A DNA stretch of 64,000 bases from Parablautia intestinalis (lineage in GTDB: Bacteria; Bacillota; Clostridia; Lachnospirales; Lachnospiraceae): the NCBI GenBank assembly GCA_003612395.1, contig RAYQ01000016.1, forward strand, positions 1 through 64,000. The letters are read 5' to 3'. The position numbers were made by a program, and so were the translations under genes. Of the stretch, positions 1-7,504 are shown piece by piece. A model generated the notes under the pieces. The model was given only the letters and a program-made list of their open reading frames with translations. It did no database searches and had not been told where the DNA came from. Every line of letters starts with the position of its first letter. Position 1 is the stretch's first letter.

Positions 1-10
1 GGTGCCGATG

Positions 11-50
11 ACCACTGCCCTTTCAGTATAGAGGGGTAGTGGTTATTTTT
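11..50 (+). terminator. Rho-independent terminator at window start
   Basis: A ten-base-pair stem (ACCACTGCCC at 11-20 with GGGTAGTGGT at 34-43, one G-T pair) is followed by TATTTTT. It would end a transcript entering from the left. Its gene lies outside the window. Confidence 0.7.
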
Positions 51-95
51 CTATCCACTATCTTATTTGACGCTTACGTTACAAAATGGGAAACA

Positions 96-118
96 GAAGT
101 TTCACTTAGTTAAAGATA
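96..118 (+). repeat. Left terminal inverted repeat of the transposon
   Basis: GA at 96-97 is followed by a 21-bp end that matches the reverse complement of the right end at 18 of 21 positions, including the exact core TAGTTAAAGATA at 107-118. The nine-base distance from GA to the core is identical at both ends. Confidence 0.85.
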
Positions 119-175
119 CCACACCAAAACCCACGCTAACTTTTGCTCAACCGATACAGCCGGAGGGCTGGATTA

Positions 176-226
176 CAAGAAAAGACGATATGCAATCCCG
201 CAGAGGGGGCGTATCGTCTTTTCTTG
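176..226. other. Perfect 15-bp stem-loop beside oriT
   Basis: Positions 176-190 and 212-226 are perfect reverse complements (arm begins CAAGAAAAGACG). The loop is 21 nt. A second G-rich hairpin follows at about 236-260. Both lie just upstream of the oriT. Structured DNA of this kind is common near relaxase sites, but no specific role can be shown. Confidence 0.6.
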
Positions 227-260
227 TGGGGGAATCCAAAGGGGGCAGCGCCCCTTTTGG

Positions 261-300
261 CACACGACTTTGCTTGCAAAGTGTAGTGTGTTATACGCTC
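261..300 (+). other. oriT: Probable oriT of the MobV relaxase
   Basis: The 13-mer TAGTGTGTTATAC at 284-296 is identical to the nick region of the pMV158-type MobV origin, where cleavage falls in TAGTGTG/TTA. Upstream is the short inverted repeat ACTTTG/CAAAGT (267-272 and 277-282), in the same relative place as in pMV158. The cognate relaxase is encoded at 4562-5503 in the same transposon. The site is recognised from memory of the consensus; nicking is inferred. Confidence 0.8.
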
Positions 301-632
301 TGTCGGCGTTGCCGTGAAAATGCCGTTGCCGCCGGGGAGGGCAAGGGCGTTTGAAGCGGCAGGAAAACAGGGCTGTGATTGCGTGGCGTGGAGCCGCAAG
401 CGCAGGACTGGTTTCATCAGCAGACAGGGCGTATATGAAAGCCCCCGTCCCTCGTCCCACGCCGGACTTCGGGACAAAATGTCCCGAACTTGTGTACACA
501 CTCACGAAAAAGCAGACGGGTTTTTCTCTCAAAATTGAAATGGGCGGGAAGCCATTTTAAGGCTTTCCCGCCTTGATTGCCTATCAGCAAAGACGGGCGG
601 GACTGTCAACGGCGGCGCATGAAATGCGCTGT
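301..632. other. Non-coding region of the transposon between oriT and the riboflavin kinase gene
   Basis: No open frame here has a ribosome binding site and a recognisable product; overlapping frames on both strands look like chance in GC-rich DNA. It holds the 468-488 palindrome and, at about 543-573, a GGCGGGAAGCC / GGCTTTCCCGCC stem-loop that could end transcripts from either side. Confidence 0.5.
468..488. repeat. 21-bp palindrome, copy 1
   Basis: A perfect inverted repeat with arms TTCGGGACA and TGTCCCGAA separated by AAA. An identical copy lies at 3360-3380 within the same transposon. It lies between oriT and the riboflavin genes, in a stretch without a credible gene. Confidence 0.75.
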
Positions 633-1346
633 TCATCTTGACCGTTGACTGGCTCGGCTGGCTTTGCTATTCAGTTGAAATTTGTAGCCATATCCTACAA
701 CCGTTTTTATACAATCCATGTCGTTCAAATATGGACGTAATTTTTTTCTGATTTGATAAATCGTGTTTTCCACAGCATGAAAATAGTCGTTTGAAAATTC
801 ATGCCATACAGCTTGGTAAATTTGTCCTTTGCTAAACGTAACGTCTGGATTAGAATATAGCAGATACAAAATATCAAACTCTTTCGTTGATAAAAATACT
901 TCTGTGTTTTCAACTGATACCTTGTGCTTTTCTATATCCATGTATAATGTAGTCGGTAAATCACCCAAATTAAAAAATTCCCTTGTTGCTATACAATCTC
1001 GTCTAATCTGGTTTAACAACGCCGATAAATCGCTGAATTTTTGCGGTTCTCTTAATTTGATATATAGTTCAACAAGAAGTTTTTCTCCGTAAATATCTTG
1101 ATTGAAATTCAGCAAATGGACTTCTATTGAAATGTTTTCGTCATTATCAATAGTAGGACGCTTCCCTATGTGGGTAACGGCATAATATGTTTTCTCTTTC
1201 CAACAAACAGATGAAGCGTAAACTCCCGGTATTGGTGTATTTTCTTTTGACAATATTTCTAAATTAGCGGTGGGGCTTCCTACAAGTTTTCCAATACCTC
1301 TGCCGTGAGCAACTTTACCGCACAAAGATATATTCTTTTCTTTCAT
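633..1346 (-). CDS. Riboflavin kinase domain fused to an OmpR-type winged helix
   Basis: This 237-residue protein joins two families. Residues about 8-125 are a flavokinase (RFK) domain: GSPTANLE around P25-N28 supplies the nucleotide and Mg site, IPGVYAS follows, and E75 in IEVHLLNF is the expected catalytic Glu. Residues about 135-225 are an OmpR/PhoB-type winged helix (LSTKEFDILYLL, the recognition-helix region HAVENTIYQIRKKLR, then the VVGYGYKF wing). There is no FAD synthetase domain. The gene follows ribU by 10 nt and shares its FMN riboswitch. ATG at 1346 is chosen because GAGG sits eight bases upstream; ATG at 1352 is also possible. Making FMN from imported riboflavin is the likely activity. 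DNA binding by the fused domain is inferred, and its target could be its own operon or other flavin genes. Confidence 0.82.
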   Translation of the reverse strand: MKEKNISLCGKVAHGRGIGKLVGSPTANLEILSKENTPIPGVYASSVCWKEKTYYAVTHIGKRPTIDNDENISIEVHLLNFNQDIYGEKLLVELYIKLREPQKFSDLSALLNQIRRDCIATREFFNLGDLPTTLYMDIEKHKVSVENTEVFLSTKEFDILYLLYSNPDVTFSKGQIYQAVWHEFSNDYFHAVENTIYQIRKKLRPYLNDMDCIKTVVGYGYKFQLNSKASRASQRSR

Positions 1347-1356
1347 CAGCATATCC

Positions 1357-2001
1357 TCAAATCAGACCATTCATAGACAGTACAATCAAAATACAAGTCA
1401 CTATTATCATTGTGAATATAAGATATAGTCCGATTGGCTTATTATTCTTTTTCACATTCTCGCTTTCAATAAATCCGCTTTTTCGCAAAGCGGTTACTAC
1501 TGGTTTATACAGAAAAAATGTAATACTGGCGTTTAGTCCGGCTTTTAGTAAGTTGAACGGCAAAAATGCAGGCAAGAGCAATTTTGCGACTGCTTCACGA
1601 GGATAGCCCATATAAAGCGGTGTTATTAAATAGTTCCATAAAAGCATAATTGCAACCATAGCCATACTTCCTAAAATCAATCCTAATAATGCTCCAGATA
1701 AGGTATGTCTTTTTTTGTAAATAAAAGCTGCGGTGCAGGCAAAAGAGCAGGTAGATACAATATTCATAATGCAACCCAAAATACCCGTATCGCTAACCGT
1801 CATCATTTCAATAAAAGACACGATTACTGACACAATACAAGATGTCAATGGCCCCCAAATTAGACCGCCCAAAGTAATTACAACATCTTTAGGGTCATAT
1901 TTAAGAAACAAAACAATCGGTATTCTTCCTACTGCCATAACCATATAAGCGATTGCACAAAGCATAGCAACGGTTGTCATCTTTTTAGTTTTGTTGTTCA
2001 T
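1357..2001 (-). CDS. ribU: ECF transporter substrate-specificity subunit, RibU-type riboflavin importer
   Basis: This 214-residue, strongly hydrophobic protein has about six membrane segments and the ECF S-component layout. An early run of conserved residues (AVGRIPIVLFLKYDPKDV) resembles RibU. Start ATG 2001 has an excellent GAGGAGG seven bases upstream; longer frames would begin inside the riboswitch hairpin. An FMN riboswitch precedes it and a riboflavin kinase gene follows, so riboflavin is the likely substrate. It needs the EcfAA'T energising module, which is not in the transposon and must come from the host. Cargo of this type could help a recipient scavenge vitamin B2. Confidence 0.88.
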   Translation of the reverse strand: MNNKTKKMTTVAMLCAIAYMVMAVGRIPIVLFLKYDPKDVVITLGGLIWGPLTSCIVSVIVSFIEMMTVSDTGILGCIMNIVSTCSFACTAAFIYKKRHTLSGALLGLILGSMAMVAIMLLWNYLITPLYMGYPREAVAKLLLPAFLPFNLLKAGLNASITFFLYKPVVTALRKSGFIESENVKKNNKPIGLYLIFTMIIVTCILIVLSMNGLI

Positions 2002-2025
2002 TTTAGATTTCCTCCTCATAAAATT

Positions 2026-2056
2026 AGCACCTGAAAGTAACTGTCTTTCAGATGCT
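2026..2056 (-). promoter_or_regulatory. Expression-platform hairpin of the FMN riboswitch
   Basis: Arms AGCATCTGAAAG and CTTTCAGGTGCT (read on the minus strand) form a near-perfect 12-bp stem between the aptamer and the ribU ribosome binding site. It is followed by AATTTTAT and then GAGGAGG. It could act as a terminator or restrict translation when FMN is bound; the short U-run leaves the mode open. Confidence 0.6.
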
Positions 2057-2097
2057 AACAATGGCATAAATCAATAATGATTTTTGCAATATCAGTC

Positions 2098-2238
2098 ATC
2101 TTCTTTTATCCAGACTTTACTGTTGGTTTTGGAATTGAACCAAATCATGCGCTTAACGCTCGCGGACTTTGACCGCCAATCGGGAATTCTTGCTTATGAA
2201 CCGATATTGTTACATAAGAGTCACCCTGCCCCGAAGAC
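2098..2238 (-). promoter_or_regulatory. FMN riboswitch (RFN element)
   Basis: Read on the minus strand, the region contains the conserved RFN blocks in order: TCTTCGGGGCAGGGTGA, then AATTCCCGA, TTGGCGGT, GTCCGCGAGC, then TTGGTTCAATTCCAAAACC, AACAGTAAAGTC, and a closing AAGAAGA that pairs with the start. It lies directly upstream of ribU and the riboflavin kinase fusion, so the two genes should be switched off when FMN is plentiful. Confidence 0.92.
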
Positions 2239-2339
2239 ATTTATATTCAGTTGCATGTATAAGTATAGCCCTACTATTTCTAATTGACAATAAAATGAGG
2301 GCATTTCGGAAACAATTCGGAAATCTAAAATAAAAAATA

Positions 2340-3140
2340 TTACTTTCCCGCTTTCTCAATCATCTTCTTCATCAACTGCTGGAATTGTTCATTTGTTTCC
2401 TCGTCCAGGGGCATGACTTTTTCAAGCTGTTCCGCAACCAACGCCGTCACATCATCAATGGTATGTAATTCCTGCTTCTGCTCCTGTGCGACGTTCTGAA
2501 TATTTTGAAACATGGCGGCGGTCACTGGTTCCTCCGGCGGCTCCCCGCTGTCTATATCGCCCTTTATATCCCGCAGGATAGACATAAACACATTCTTGAT
2601 TTTCTCAATCTCCGCTTCATGCTCCCCCAGCTTTTGGGCATTCATAAACTGTATATCCTGTCTTGCTTCCGCCCGGTATTCCGGGCGGTCTTGCATTAAA
2701 TCAGACAGCGACGATGTTGCCATTTCGATTATCTGGTTTCGTGCCATAACGCCCCTTGCCGCTGTGTCCTGAAAATAAATCTGTATCAGGCTTATCAGGC
2801 GTGGGAAATTCTTATGTTCCAACAGGCGGTTGAGAATATCCACATCTACCATTCCCGTCACAAGTACCCGGACTGCTCCCTCGGACAATCCTAATTCCGA
2901 TATGTCATAACTCTTTTGGACGCTTACCGTTGACAAGCCCAGAATATAATCCGTTGACACTTTAAATTCTTTCGCAATACCTATGAGAATATCACTGCTG
3001 ACCGTCTTTGTTTCCCCGCTGACGATCCGGCTCAACTGAGAGGGGGAAATCCCTATTTTCTTTGCCAGTTCCTTTTGTGGAATATGCCGCCCGTTGCAAA
3101 GGTCTGAAATCCGCTGTCCGGGTGTTCCGGGTAAAGCCAT
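2340..3140 (-). CDS. XRE-family transcriptional regulator of the transposon
   Basis: This 266-residue protein has an N-terminal helix-turn-helix of the XRE/HTH_3 type (about residues 8-68; KELAKKIGISPSQLSRIVSG and VSTDYILGL are typical). A long, mostly helical, charged C-terminal part follows and matches no family I can name. Start ATG 3140 has GGAGG eight bases upstream. It faces away from the Cys-rich and replication-protein genes, so its promoter region (3141-3471) is shared. A role in controlling transfer or excision genes is inferred from position only. Confidence 0.75.
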   Translation of the reverse strand: MALPGTPGQRISDLCNGRHIPQKELAKKIGISPSQLSRIVSGETKTVSSDILIGIAKEFKVSTDYILGLSTVSVQKSYDISELGLSEGAVRVLVTGMVDVDILNRLLEHKNFPRLISLIQIYFQDTAARGVMARNQIIEMATSSLSDLMQDRPEYRAEARQDIQFMNAQKLGEHEAEIEKIKNVFMSILRDIKGDIDSGEPPEEPVTAAMFQNIQNVAQEQKQELHTIDDVTALVAEQLEKVMPLDEETNEQFQQLMKKMIEKAGK

Positions 3141-3471
3141 AGATACGCACCTCCTCCGTATGTTTCCATTATACAGGATAATTGCAGAAATGCAATTTCA
3201 AAAGTATAGACTTTGGGAAAATGCAATTCTCGCAACAATCCGGGATTTGCCTTTTTTTCTGATAAACTGGATTCACGAACGTTCGGAACAGCACCTTGAA
3301 AACAAAATGACCGTCCGAAAAGGAATATCCCGGCATGGGAAGCACCGCAACGAGCCGGCTTCGGGACAAAATGTCCCGAAGTCCGGGGAGCGTGCCAACG
3401 CCGGAACACGCCGCAGGAATGGGGCAGGAAGCCTTTTCGGGGAAAGCGGCAGCAAGGAAACGGAGGAACGC
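3141..3471. other. Divergent intergenic region with a palindrome
   Basis: This region separates the minus-strand XRE gene from the plus-strand mobility genes. It contains the second copy of the 21-bp palindrome (3360-3380) and the short inverted repeat CGAACGTTCG at 3277-3286. I see no convincing gene in it; overlapping frames on both strands lack ribosome binding sites. Confidence 0.5.
3360..3380. repeat. 21-bp palindrome, copy 2
   Basis: Identical to the palindrome at 468-488 (arms TTCGGGACA and TGTCCCGAA around AAA). Both copies are preceded by a GCCGG stretch. Possible roles are a protein-binding site, structured DNA for transfer, or a remnant duplication. Confidence 0.75.
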
Positions 3472-3885
3472 ATGAAAGAAAATTTATACAAGCGATTGCC
3501 GCCCTTAGAGCGCAGGCCGGACGGTTCCCTCTACCGCATGACACCGGCACAGAGGAAATAGGCAAACAGCCTTATCCGCCGGGAGTGCTGCAACTGCGAG
3601 GGCGGGGACTGTATCGCTCTTGACGATGGGGACAGCCATACCTGCCCGCAGATGATTTCTTTCTCCGTCTGCTGTAAGTGGTTCCGCTGGTCGGTCTTGC
3701 CGCAGGACGGGACGCTGGAAGCAGAGATTTTTCGGGGAAAGGACTTGAAACGCTGTTCGGTCTGCGGCGGCGTGTTCGCCCCAAAATCCAACCGGGCAAA
3801 ATACTGCCCGGACTGCGCCGCCAGAGTTCACAGGCGGCAGAAAGCGGAAAGTGAACGGAAAAGGAGGTCGAGCGTGGACAATTAG
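3472..3885 (+). pseudogene. Cys-rich zinc-ribbon-like protein with an in-frame stop
   Basis: The reading frame starts at ATG 3472 behind GGAGG and runs 29 codons to an amber TAG at 3559. It then continues open in the same frame to 3885. The combined product has the Cys pattern C-C-x-C then C, C, C-C, followed by CSVCGGVFAPKSNRAKYCPDC and a basic tail, as in the Cys-rich VLP-type small proteins of Clostridial mobilizable elements. The stop therefore looks like a single nonsense change in an otherwise intact gene. A shorter product from ATG 3652 lacks a good ribosome binding site. Read-through or a point error in the sequence are the alternatives. Confidence 0.7.
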
Positions 3886-3928
3886 GCGGGGAAAAGTCCT
3901 TGATTTACAAGGCTTCCAGAGAGTGGAA

Positions 3929-3964
3929 CCGGGGGAAGTGGTATAAAGTATCGCCTTCCCCCCG
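3929..3964. other. GC-rich hairpin before the RepA_N gene
   Basis: CCGGGGGAAG and CTTCCCCCCGG pair around a 15-nt A/T-rich loop. There is no U-run. It sits just upstream of the replication-protein gene and could modulate its expression. Confidence 0.4.
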
Positions 3965-3997
3965 GAAATGCCGTTCTAACTGTCCACAAAGCACACT

Positions 3998-4393
3998 ATG
4001 ACAAACACGATTTATATTCATCAGCCGGAGAAATCGGTCAGCTTCACCCGGCTCCCGAATTTTCTCTTTGAAGCCCCTACATTTACGCCCCTATCCAATG
4101 AAGCAAAGATATTGTACGCCTTTATCCTGCGCCGGACGGAGTTGTCCCGCAAGAATGGTTGGGCGGACGAGTACGGGCGCATTTACCTGTATTACCCAAT
4201 CTGCGAGGTGGTCGCCCTGCTCCGCTGTGGGCGGCAGAAAGCGGTCAATACCCTGCGGGAATTGCAGTATGCGGGGCTTGTGGAGATACAGAAACAGGGC
4301 TGTGGAAAACCCAACCGTATCTACCCAAAATCCTATGAAGCGGTTCCAAACACCGACTTCAAGAAATCCGGTTCCGGTACGCCGGAGGGCTGA
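3998..4393 (+). CDS. RepA_N-type replication initiator protein, short form
   Basis: The 131 residues match the N-terminal winged-helix domain of RepA_N initiators (FTRLPNFLF, LSNEAKILYAFILRR, DEYGRIYLYYP, a winged-helix core CGRQKAVNTLRELQ and GLVEIQKQG). The longer C-terminal part found in plasmid RepA is absent, as in other mobilizable transposons. No strong ribosome binding site precedes ATG 3998. It may allow limited replication of the excised circle or be a regulatory remnant; this is inferred. Confidence 0.72.
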   Translation: MTNTIYIHQPEKSVSFTRLPNFLFEAPTFTPLSNEAKILYAFILRRTELSRKNGWADEYGRIYLYYPICEVVALLRCGRQKAVNTLRELQYAGLVEIQKQGCGKPNRIYPKSYEAVPNTDFKKSGSGTPEG

Positions 4394-4561
4394 AAACCGT
4401 ACTCATGGAGTACGATAATCAATCCTCTTGAAGTACGAAAACCGGACGGAAGATAGAAATACAAAGATTAACAGATTTATTTATATCAATTCCATTCCAA
4501 TCCTATCTAAGATTTTCCTGTGGAAAAGTCCCGGATAGGAAAGGAATGGGGAAAGGAGTTT

Positions 4562-5503
4562 ATGGCACAGCACGCAATTTTGCGATTTGAGAAGCATAAG
4601 GGCAACCCGGCAAGACCGCTGGAAGCCCACCACGAAAGACAGAAAGACCAGTACGCCAGCAATCCCGACATTGACACCAGCCGGAGCAAGTACAACTTTC
4701 ATATCGTCAAGCCAGAGGGACGCTATTACCATTTCATTCAGAGCCGTATTGAACAGGCGGGGTGCAGGACACGCAAGGATAGCACCCGGTTTGTGGATAC
4801 GCTGATAACCGCCAGCCCGGAGTTTTTCAAGGGCAAGTCCCCAAAGGAGATACAAGCCTTTTTCCAGAGGGCGGCGGACTTTCTCATTGACCGGGTAGGC
4901 CGGGAAAATATCGTGTCAGCGGTAGTACACATGGACGAGAAAACGCCCCACCTGCATTTAACTTTCGTTCCGCTGACAAAGGACAACCGCCTGTGCGCCA
5001 AAGAAATCATAGGCAACCGGGCGAATTTGACGAAGTGGCAGGACGATTTTCACGCCTACATGGTGGAGAAATATCCCGACTTGGAGCGTGGGGAGAGTGC
5101 CAGCAAGACAGGCCGGAAGCATATCCCTATCCGGCTTTTCAAACAGGCGGTCAATCTCTCCAAACAGGCGAGGGCGATTGAAGCCACGCTGGACAGTATT
5201 TCCCCGCTGAACGCCGGGAAGAAGAAAGAAGAAGCCCTTGTCATGCTGAAAAAGTGGTTTCCGCAAATGGAGAACTTCTCCGGGCAGTTGAAGAAGTACA
5301 AGGTCACAATCAATGACCTGCTGGAAGAAAATCAAAAGCTGGAGGCGAGAGCCAGAGCCAGCGAAAACGGCAAAATGAAAGACCGCATGGAACGGGCGAA
5401 GATGGAAAGCGAATTGCAGAATATCCAAAGGCTGGTTGACCGTATCCCGCCGGACGTGCTGGCGGAAGTAAAGCGGCAGCAGCGATACACAAAGGAAAGG
5501 TGA
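4562..5503 (+). CDS. MobV-family (Mob/Pre, TnpZ-like) relaxase
   Basis: This 313-residue protein would nick oriT (261-300) and start conjugal transfer with help from a co-resident conjugation system. Visible motifs are SRSKYNFHIVKPEGRYY near the N-terminus and the metal-binding HMDEKTPHLHLTFVPL (HxDExxPHxH) around residues 125-140. A basic stretch and a C-terminal coiled coil follow. ATG 4562 is chosen because GGAAAGGAG lies five bases upstream; an upstream ATG at 4520 has no such site. Its position between the RepA_N gene and tnpW-tnpX matches Tn4451 relatives, where TnpZ is the relaxase. Confidence 0.88.
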   Translation: MAQHAILRFEKHKGNPARPLEAHHERQKDQYASNPDIDTSRSKYNFHIVKPEGRYYHFIQSRIEQAGCRTRKDSTRFVDTLITASPEFFKGKSPKEIQAFFQRAADFLIDRVGRENIVSAVVHMDEKTPHLHLTFVPLTKDNRLCAKEIIGNRANLTKWQDDFHAYMVEKYPDLERGESASKTGRKHIPIRLFKQAVNLSKQARAIEATLDSISPLNAGKKKEEALVMLKKWFPQMENFSGQLKKYKVTINDLLEENQKLEARARASENGKMKDRMERAKMESELQNIQRLVDRIPPDVLAEVKRQQRYTKER

Positions 5504-5574
5504 TTGAGTATAAGCAGAATTTCACGCCGCCCCTGTGCGGCATTGTACCTTGAAAATTGAATATGGAGGGCTGA

Positions 5575-5769
5575 ATGGCAAAAAGCAAGAACGATATTTT
5601 AGTACAACAGACCGGGCAACTCGTTACGGCAGAAAACGGTACACAGTATTTTGTATGTGGGAATACCCGTATTAAAATCTCCGAACACTTTGCCACAGGG
5701 GGCAAGCCCCTTGGCGATTTGATTGTTGATGTAGTCCGGCATACAGCGGAAAATGAGGCTTCCGCATAA
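5575..5769 (+). CDS. tnpW: Transposon-encoded protein TnpW
   Basis: A 64-residue protein with the conserved core NGTQYFVCGNTRIKISEHF and LGDLIVDVVRHTAE typical of the TnpW family of Tn4451-like transposons. GGAGGG lies five bases before ATG 5575. It sits directly upstream of the recombinase gene. The biochemical function of the family is not established to my knowledge. Confidence 0.8.
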   Translation: MAKSKNDILVQQTGQLVTAENGTQYFVCGNTRIKISEHFATGGKPLGDLIVDVVRHTAENEASA

Positions 5770-5779
5770 GACCACATCG

Positions 5780-5840
5780 TTGATAAACACCCACGCTTAT
5801 GATATAATTGCCATAGAGCAAAAGTATTGTAAGCGTGGGT
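5780..5840 (+). promoter_or_regulatory. tnpX promoter with overlapping inverted-repeat operator
   Basis: TTGATA at 5780-5785 and TATAAT at 5803-5808 are separated by 17 bp, a near-consensus vegetative promoter. An inverted repeat, ACCCACGCTTA at 5789-5799 and TAAGCGTGGGT at 5830-5840, brackets the -10. One arm lies in the spacer and the other downstream of the expected transcription start. A repressor bound to both arms would block transcription of tnpX. Confidence 0.65.
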
Positions 5841-5871
5841 TGTTTCGTTTAGAAAAGGAGGATTTTTTACG

Positions 5872-7494
5872 GTGAAACAACCTTGCAATACTACAATTTA
5901 CAACACAGCACTTTATTTGAGATTGAGCCGGGACGACGAGAACTACGGCGACAGCGTAAGCATTGAAACACAGCGGACGATCCTGCAACAGTACGCAAAG
6001 GAGCAAGGGCTTCATGTAGTCGGGGAATATGTAGACGACGGTTGGAGCGGGACAAACTTTGAACGCCCGGATTTTCAGCGCATGATGGACGATGTAGACA
6101 CTGGAAAAGTAAACTGCATTGTCACGAAAGACCTGTCCCGTTTCGGGCGGGAACACGTGATGATGGACTACTATCTGGAATTTCTGTTCCCGGAAAAACG
6201 GGTGCGGTACATTGCCGTTGCGGAGAACGAGGACACAGAGAAAGGGCTTTCCGACTTTGTACCTTTCAAAAACCTGTTCAATGAGTGGTTTGCCAAAGAT
6301 ACGAGCCGCAAGGTGAAAACCGCTTTCAAAGCGAAGTTTGCCGCCGGGCAGCGTATCGGCGCATACGCCCCTATCGGGTACAGAAAACACCCGGAAATCA
6401 AAAACAAGCTGATAATCGACGAGGAAACCCGCTGGATAGTGGAGAAGATTTTTGACCTTGCCTTTCATGGCAGAGGGGCGGCCAGTATCACAAGAATACT
6501 GATTGCGGAAAAGGTTCCCACGCCGGGATTTATCAACTTCCAGCGTGACGGGACTTTCGCAAACATCTATGCGGGGGCGTCGGAGGAAAAAAGCTACGCA
6601 TGGACGATAGCGCAGGTCAAGAGCATAATGAAAGATGAAACCTATATCGGCCATACAATCCACTACCGGGAAACAAATATTTCTTTTAAGAACAAACGGA
6701 GGATACGCAAGCCTCAAAGTGAATGGGTGCGGGTGGAGAACACGCAGGAGCCGATTATCAGCGAACAGGTTTTCCAGCAGGTGCAGGAGCAGATAGCAAG
6801 CCGCCGACGGGAACGCAAGAACGGCACGATGCAGATTTTTGCGGGACTGATAAAGTGTGCGGATTGCGGCTGGTCACTGGCCTACGGAGAGAACAGGCAG
6901 AACAGCAAGCCCTATGGTTACTATCATTGTAGCAAGAACGGGCAAGGCACACGCCAATGCTCTATGCACTATATCCGCTATGATGTGCTTTACGCCTATG
7001 TTCTCTCCCGTCTGCAATACTGGTCGGGGCTGGTACAGCACGATGAAGAACGACTCTTGAAGCGTCTGTTAAATGCCAGCGACAAGGGACAGGCCGCTGC
7101 AAGGAAGAAACAGGCCGCTGAACTGAAAAAGACAGAGAAGCGAAAAGCCGAAGTGGACGCTCTGTTTTCCCGTATGTATGAGGACTGGGCGGCGGGGCGT
7201 ATCACAGAATACAACTTCAATATGTTGTCCGGGAAATACCAAAGCGAGCAGGCGGAACTGGACGGAAAAATCGGACAGTTTCAAGCCGCTATTGCCGCTG
7301 AAAATCAGAGCACCGCAGATGCCGAAAAATGGATTGCCTTAATGAAAGAGTGTGTCAACCCAACGGAACTGACCGCCGAACTTTTGAATACGCTGATTGA
7401 AAAAATCGTTGTCCATGAAGCGGTCAAGAGTGAGGACGGAAGCCGGGAACAGGAGGTAGAAATCTTCTACCGTTTTATCGGCAAAATTGATTGA
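5872..7494 (+). CDS. tnpX: TnpX-type large serine recombinase
   Basis: This 540-residue recombinase should excise and insert the transposon at GA dinucleotides. The resolvase-type catalytic domain begins with LYLRLSRDD (nucleophile S19), followed by the R-rich KDLSRFGREH. The recombinase domain is at about residues 170-300. A zinc ribbon (CADCGWSL ... CSKNGQGTRQC) and a coiled coil follow. Start GTG 5872 lies behind AAAGGAGG; no ATG is available nearby. The gene ends 11 nt before the right terminal repeat core, the usual place for such recombinases. Confidence 0.92.
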   Translation: MKQPCNTTIYNTALYLRLSRDDENYGDSVSIETQRTILQQYAKEQGLHVVGEYVDDGWSGTNFERPDFQRMMDDVDTGKVNCIVTKDLSRFGREHVMMDYYLEFLFPEKRVRYIAVAENEDTEKGLSDFVPFKNLFNEWFAKDTSRKVKTAFKAKFAAGQRIGAYAPIGYRKHPEIKNKLIIDEETRWIVEKIFDLAFHGRGAASITRILIAEKVPTPGFINFQRDGTFANIYAGASEEKSYAWTIAQVKSIMKDETYIGHTIHYRETNISFKNKRRIRKPQSEWVRVENTQEPIISEQVFQQVQEQIASRRRERKNGTMQIFAGLIKCADCGWSLAYGENRQNSKPYGYYHCSKNGQGTRQCSMHYIRYDVLYAYVLSRLQYWSGLVQHDEERLLKRLLNASDKGQAAARKKQAAELKKTEKRKAEVDALFSRMYEDWAAGRITEYNFNMLSGKYQSEQAELDGKIGQFQAAIAAENQSTADAEKWIALMKECVNPTELTAELLNTLIEKIVVHEAVKSEDGSREQEVEIFYRFIGKID

Positions 7495-7504
7495 ATGATA
7501 CCAA

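Noticed and set aside
1-95. Complete 5' half of the XRE gene left of the transposon
   Set aside because: Only about eleven codons before the GA join fit an HTH; further upstream is a terminator, so the rest is missing or rearranged.
67-560. Several overlapping open frames on both strands
   Set aside because: They overlap the terminal repeat, the hairpins and oriT, lack ribosome binding sites and show no recognisable product.
3559-3561. TAG read as pyrrolysine
   Set aside because: No pylT/pylS genes are visible and the family has no such residue; a nonsense mutation is simpler.
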